DNA of 8,269 bases from positions 1 to 8,269 of the forward strand of contig DXJA01000050.1 of assembly GCA_019056875.1 (NCBI GenBank), in the 5' to 3' direction. Position numbers and translations under genes: made by a program. The notes beneath the pieces were generated by a model that was not told the DNA's origin, did no database searches, and worked only from the letters and a program-made list of their open reading frames with translations. This document shows, in pieces, positions 5,543-8,269 of the stretch. This stretch comes from Candidatus Jordarchaeum madagascarense. Its GTDB lineage: Archaea > Asgardarchaeota > Jordiarchaeia > Jordiarchaeales > Jordiarchaeaceae. Each line of letters starts with the position of its first letter. The stretch's first letter is position 1.

Positions 5543-8020
5543 TCAACCGTATCCTTTACGTCTGAATCTGCTTCTGAAGCCTCTAGACTTGACCGCAATC
5601 GCTTTTTCGAGGACAGGTACTTCGAAAGGTTTCTCTAATCGGGTAAGCTGACGACCCGAAGCAAAGGGAGCAAAATCTCGCCCATCACCGGCATAAAACT
5701 TGGTGAAGAATTCTACCCAATGAAGTCGCAGACTATTCATTATGCTTAGTAGTCCTTCTAATCCAATGATCAGAATAGCGCCTACGCCAGCCCAGAGAAG
5801 CGACTGGGTAACCAGTTCGGGTATCTCTGCGGGAATTTCTAGCTCCATTAGTGTTGCAATTTGCACAATTTGTGAAGGTAAGGGTACAGCTTCGATCATG
5901 GTCGCCAATGCGGGTGGGCCCGGTAATTCCAAGAATATTTCGGATAGAATAGCGTGTACGGCTGCTAGTGCGAAAATTCGTGCGAAAGATATCGTGTGAG
6001 ATAAACATGAGATTATATAGTCTATCTGCTCTGAACCTTCTGCAGTTTTATCATGGGCAACTTTCATTGTACCGAATATTGATATAAGCAGAGGTAGTAA
6101 GATGAATCCAAACGTGAGAAATTGAACGGGCGGTAGATGAATAGCAGGCCCCCAAGCAGTTGTATTTATCGTAACGGTTATACGGATAAAATCTAAGACT
6201 GCAGTTGAGGGAGTATCGGTAAATATATTTAGTATTTCTAAGAAATGCCATAGTTGACCATCAAATAAATAGGTTCCAATGCCTAGGGGTTCAAGGACTT
6301 TTAACGGTCGTAGAGTTGTGTAATAGTAGGGTGTAATTGTCTGCGGGTAGCTTAAGGCGAGATTCAATGTTTTATATAGAGAAGGATCTCCCGTGTAATA
6401 AGAAGTTATAAAGTTAGCCAAGTTTGTATTTGAGACCCCAGAAGGTGAGAACCAGTTCATGAAGTTTACACTATATTCATCACTGAATATTAAAAAGAAG
6501 GCGCCGAGGTAGAACCATATGAGAAACAGTGGCTGGAAGACCGCCAGCTTTTTCTGACCCTTCTTCACTAAGTTAACAAATTTCAATGAAAAACCGAAAG
6601 TGATTTCGATAACGCCAATGAACACGGATAGTCTTAGGAGTCTGAAGTTCCCCTCTGTTTTAAACGGATTGAACCATAGGGGGTCATATATCGCGTGTGA
6701 TCCAAACACTGCGCCGAAAATGAAGCCAAAAAGTACGGCTGAAAGTCCACAAATAAACAGCAAGCCGGCTCCTTCGACTATATAGGCCATGATTCCGGTG
6801 ACCACCGGTTTCCTCAGTTTCCAAAGAAGAATTACGAGCCCAAATAGGGCCAGTATGGCTCCATGGGCTACGTCCGGAAACATTAAACCGAAGAAAAACG
6901 GGAAAGTTAGAATCATGAGTTTTGTGGGGTCTATTTCGCGATAGTTGGGTATACCGAAACCCTTGACCAGTTTCTGGTAGGCTCCTATGATTCTGGGATT
7001 TTCCATTTTTGTCGGGGGCACTTCTGCAGGAGGAGGAGTTTTTGTAACCTCGATGATGGCGGTTCTATCTGTGACACCATCAATAATGCTCTTTAGTTTT
7101 TTTACATTTTTAGACGGAACCCAGCCCCAAACTTCTATGGTGGATTTAGTTATTCGGAAGTACTTTTTAGCATCTATGCGATCCCTTTCGATTTCGAGTA
7201 GTTCTTTGCAGATAAGTAATTGATACCCCCACTCCTTGATTATAGCTTCACGCCTATTTTCTAACTTTTGAAGTGAATTTTCTAACCTTTCTAAGTTTGA
7301 ATTTGTTCTTGCTATAATCTCTTTTGGAGTGCCTTTGAGTTCTGGAGGCAGCTTGAACTCTTCGAAACCAAAAGCGGTAAGAACTCGCTCCACCAATCCA
7401 CGATACTGGTTTAGTATCGCAATGAAAACCACGTCCCGTCCTCCGCCCACACTAACTGAGCGAAAAACGTAGTTCCCCTCGGTTACCTCTTTGATACGCC
7501 ATTTTAGTGTCCCAGATTTTATGGTGGGTACCGTCCCCGCCATTGCGTAAACGTATCTTCCGGGGCCAAGTTGTGTTACACTTATTTCTAAGGGTTCCAA
7601 GGTTTCTACGATCTTGAGTATTGTTTTTTGTTGGTCTAATTCTTGTCGTACTTTTATTAGTTCCTGGCTCAAAGACTGAATTTTTGGCTCAACCTTATCT
7701 AAAGTTTTTTCAGTCATATTAATTATCGTTCCCATTTTTTTATCGTCAACCGTCCAGCGTTTCTTTTCCGGTATTTTGATTGCCAGAATGGGAATGTACT
7801 GGGCTAGTCCTAGGTAATCCACCTGTCTCTGAACATCATTAAGAAGTTTAAAAACAGACTGTTCTTGTTCAGTAAGCTCTGCTGGTGGTGAAGTACCCTT
7901 TTCCATTACGTCTATGAGCTCTACTTCTCCTTTTTCGTGTAAGCAGCGTATTAGGTCACGTTCGTAATCCTTGTGGCAAATGATTTTTATTATGTCCATT
8001 TTAGCCGGAGTGAAATTCAT
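5543..8020 (-). CDS. atpI: A-type (archaeal/vacuolar) ATP synthase subunit I
   Basis: The 825-residue homologue of the eukaryotic V-ATPase a subunit, the membrane stator that carries the proton or sodium half-channels beside the rotor ring. Residues 1-365 form the cytoplasmic arm with heptad-like coiled coils (about 100-135 and 235-285) and a globular part ending W-G-W-V-P (298-302). The membrane part starts at about 366 (LTFPFFFGLMFPDVAHG) and has about eight helices (near 366-402, 408-440, 463-484, 493-514, 631-650, 668-698 and 740-764). SFARIFALAAVH (678-689) contains R681, the expected channel arginine, and LRLHWVEFFTKFY (764-776) is the usual end block. It is longer than the roughly 650-720 residues usual in archaea because of an insertion at about 515-630 and a basic tail after 785. 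ATG 8020 has AGGGA (8027-8031) 6 nt upstream. No other ATPase subunit is adjacent on the visible side. Confidence 0.95.
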   Translation of the reverse strand: MNFTPAKMDIIKIICHKDYERDLIRCLHEKGEVELIDVMEKGTSPPAELTEQEQSVFKLLNDVQRQVDYLGLAQYIPILAIKIPEKKRWTVDDKKMGTIINMTEKTLDKVEPKIQSLSQELIKVRQELDQQKTILKIVETLEPLEISVTQLGPGRYVYAMAGTVPTIKSGTLKWRIKEVTEGNYVFRSVSVGGGRDVVFIAILNQYRGLVERVLTAFGFEEFKLPPELKGTPKEIIARTNSNLERLENSLQKLENRREAIIKEWGYQLLICKELLEIERDRIDAKKYFRITKSTIEVWGWVPSKNVKKLKSIIDGVTDRTAIIEVTKTPPPAEVPPTKMENPRIIGAYQKLVKGFGIPNYREIDPTKLMILTFPFFFGLMFPDVAHGAILALFGLVILLWKLRKPVVTGIMAYIVEGAGLLFICGLSAVLFGFIFGAVFGSHAIYDPLWFNPFKTEGNFRLLRLSVFIGVIEITFGFSLKFVNLVKKGQKKLAVFQPLFLIWFYLGAFFLIFSDEYSVNFMNWFSPSGVSNTNLANFITSYYTGDPSLYKTLNLALSYPQTITPYYYTTLRPLKVLEPLGIGTYLFDGQLWHFLEILNIFTDTPSTAVLDFIRITVTINTTAWGPAIHLPPVQFLTFGFILLPLLISIFGTMKVAHDKTAEGSEQIDYIISCLSHTISFARIFALAAVHAILSEIFLELPGPPALATMIEAVPLPSQIVQIATLMELEIPAEIPELVTQSLLWAGVGAILIIGLEGLLSIMNSLRLHWVEFFTKFYAGDGRDFAPFASGRQLTRLEKPFEVPVLEKAIAVKSRGFRSRFRRKGYG

Positions 8021-8088
8021 TGCAGGTCCCTTTAAAAATTGTATCCAAGTTATGTGACTAGGGAAGTAATTTACGGTTAATGCTTCGA

Positions 8089-8106
8089 ATATATATAACT
8101 TTTGCA
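8089..8106 (-). promoter_or_regulatory. Archaeal BRE/TATA promoter of atpI
   Basis: On the - strand TGCAAAAG (8106-8099) is followed by TTATATATAT (8098-8089), a clear BRE plus TATA box. The predicted transcript start is near 8065-8068, giving a leader of about 45 nt with AGGGA just before ATG 8020. This makes subunit I the first gene of its transcript, rather than part of an operon entering from the right. Confidence 0.65.
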
Positions 8107-8269
8107 GATATTCAACAGCAAAATATCGATTATTAGATGCTCAAAAAGTTAAGCGTGATTCGGGTAAAGTTTCTTTTGGATTTTAATGAAAGAGGGAAGC
8201 GGATACTTCTTGCCCTAATTAATCTCTAAGAGTTTTTAATTAATCGAAATTATTATTAACAGTGTTATA
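8107..8269. other. AT-rich stretch without a confident gene
   Basis: A + strand frame from ATG 8137 to TAA 8229 encodes 30 residues (MLKKLSVIRVKFLLDFNERG and ten more). It has no ribosome binding site and only a poor promoter, so it is not called as a gene. Just after it, CTCTAAGAG (8224-8232) followed by TTTTT and flanked by two AATTAAT copies could be a weak terminator or simply AT-rich filler. Confidence 0.3.

Noticed and set aside
8137..8229. A 30-codon open frame starting MLKKLSVIRV
   Set aside because: It has no ribosome binding site and no clear promoter, and a frame of this size is easily produced by chance in AT-rich DNA.

Overview
The window looks archaeal. An A-type (archaeal/vacuolar) ATP synthase subunit I is present, BRE-plus-TATA promoters can be read upstream of several genes, and GTG/TTG starts are in use. 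The protein content would suit an uncultured lineage such as Bathyarchaeia or a relative, but that placement is a guess. No rRNA, tRNA, CRISPR array, transposase or phage gene was found.

Layout. (1) 1-160 is an A/C-rich upstream region. (2) 161-2088 (+) is a two-gene ABC-2 export operon: a DrrA-type ATPase followed by its DrrB-type permease, ending at a T-run near 2102. (3) 2252-4322 (+) is a MoxR AAA+ ATPase gene followed after 3 nt by a CoxE-like von Willebrand factor A gene, a classic chaperone/adaptor pair. The MoxR gene is broken in frame by a 31-nt insertion. (4) 4438-5067 (+) is a YkgJ-type cysteine cluster protein. (5) 5154-5450 (+) is a small two-helix membrane protein of unknown function. 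(6) 5543-8020 (-) is subunit I of the A-type ATPase, convergent with the previous genes, with its own promoter near 8089-8106 and a C-run/T-run terminator. (7) 8107-8269 is AT-rich and carries no confident gene.

The most striking signal is the 31-nt insertion in moxR at 2636-2666. It begins and ends exactly where the family reads D-I-E-F-P-N-D. It forms a 9-bp hairpin, and with its flanks it folds into something close to the bulge-helix-bulge recognised by the archaeal splicing endonuclease. Canonical cuts in the two 3-nt bulges would remove exactly 31 nt and restore a full-length 290-residue protein. A tiny archaeal pre-mRNA intron, a translational bypass element, a plain disrupting mutation and an assembly error are all still possible.

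The second signal is an abrupt flip in strand composition inside intact genes. The window is A+C-rich on the + strand up to about 636, then becomes G+T-rich in the middle of the ABC ATPase gene. A weaker switch in the reverse direction occurs in the permease, and another flip to G+T falls at the moxR insertion. All three breakpoints sit in the most conserved motif of the gene concerned, and non-coding bases share the bias. This suggests mosaic recombination (or chimeric assembly) between lineages with opposite skew, or a strand-specific mutational process.
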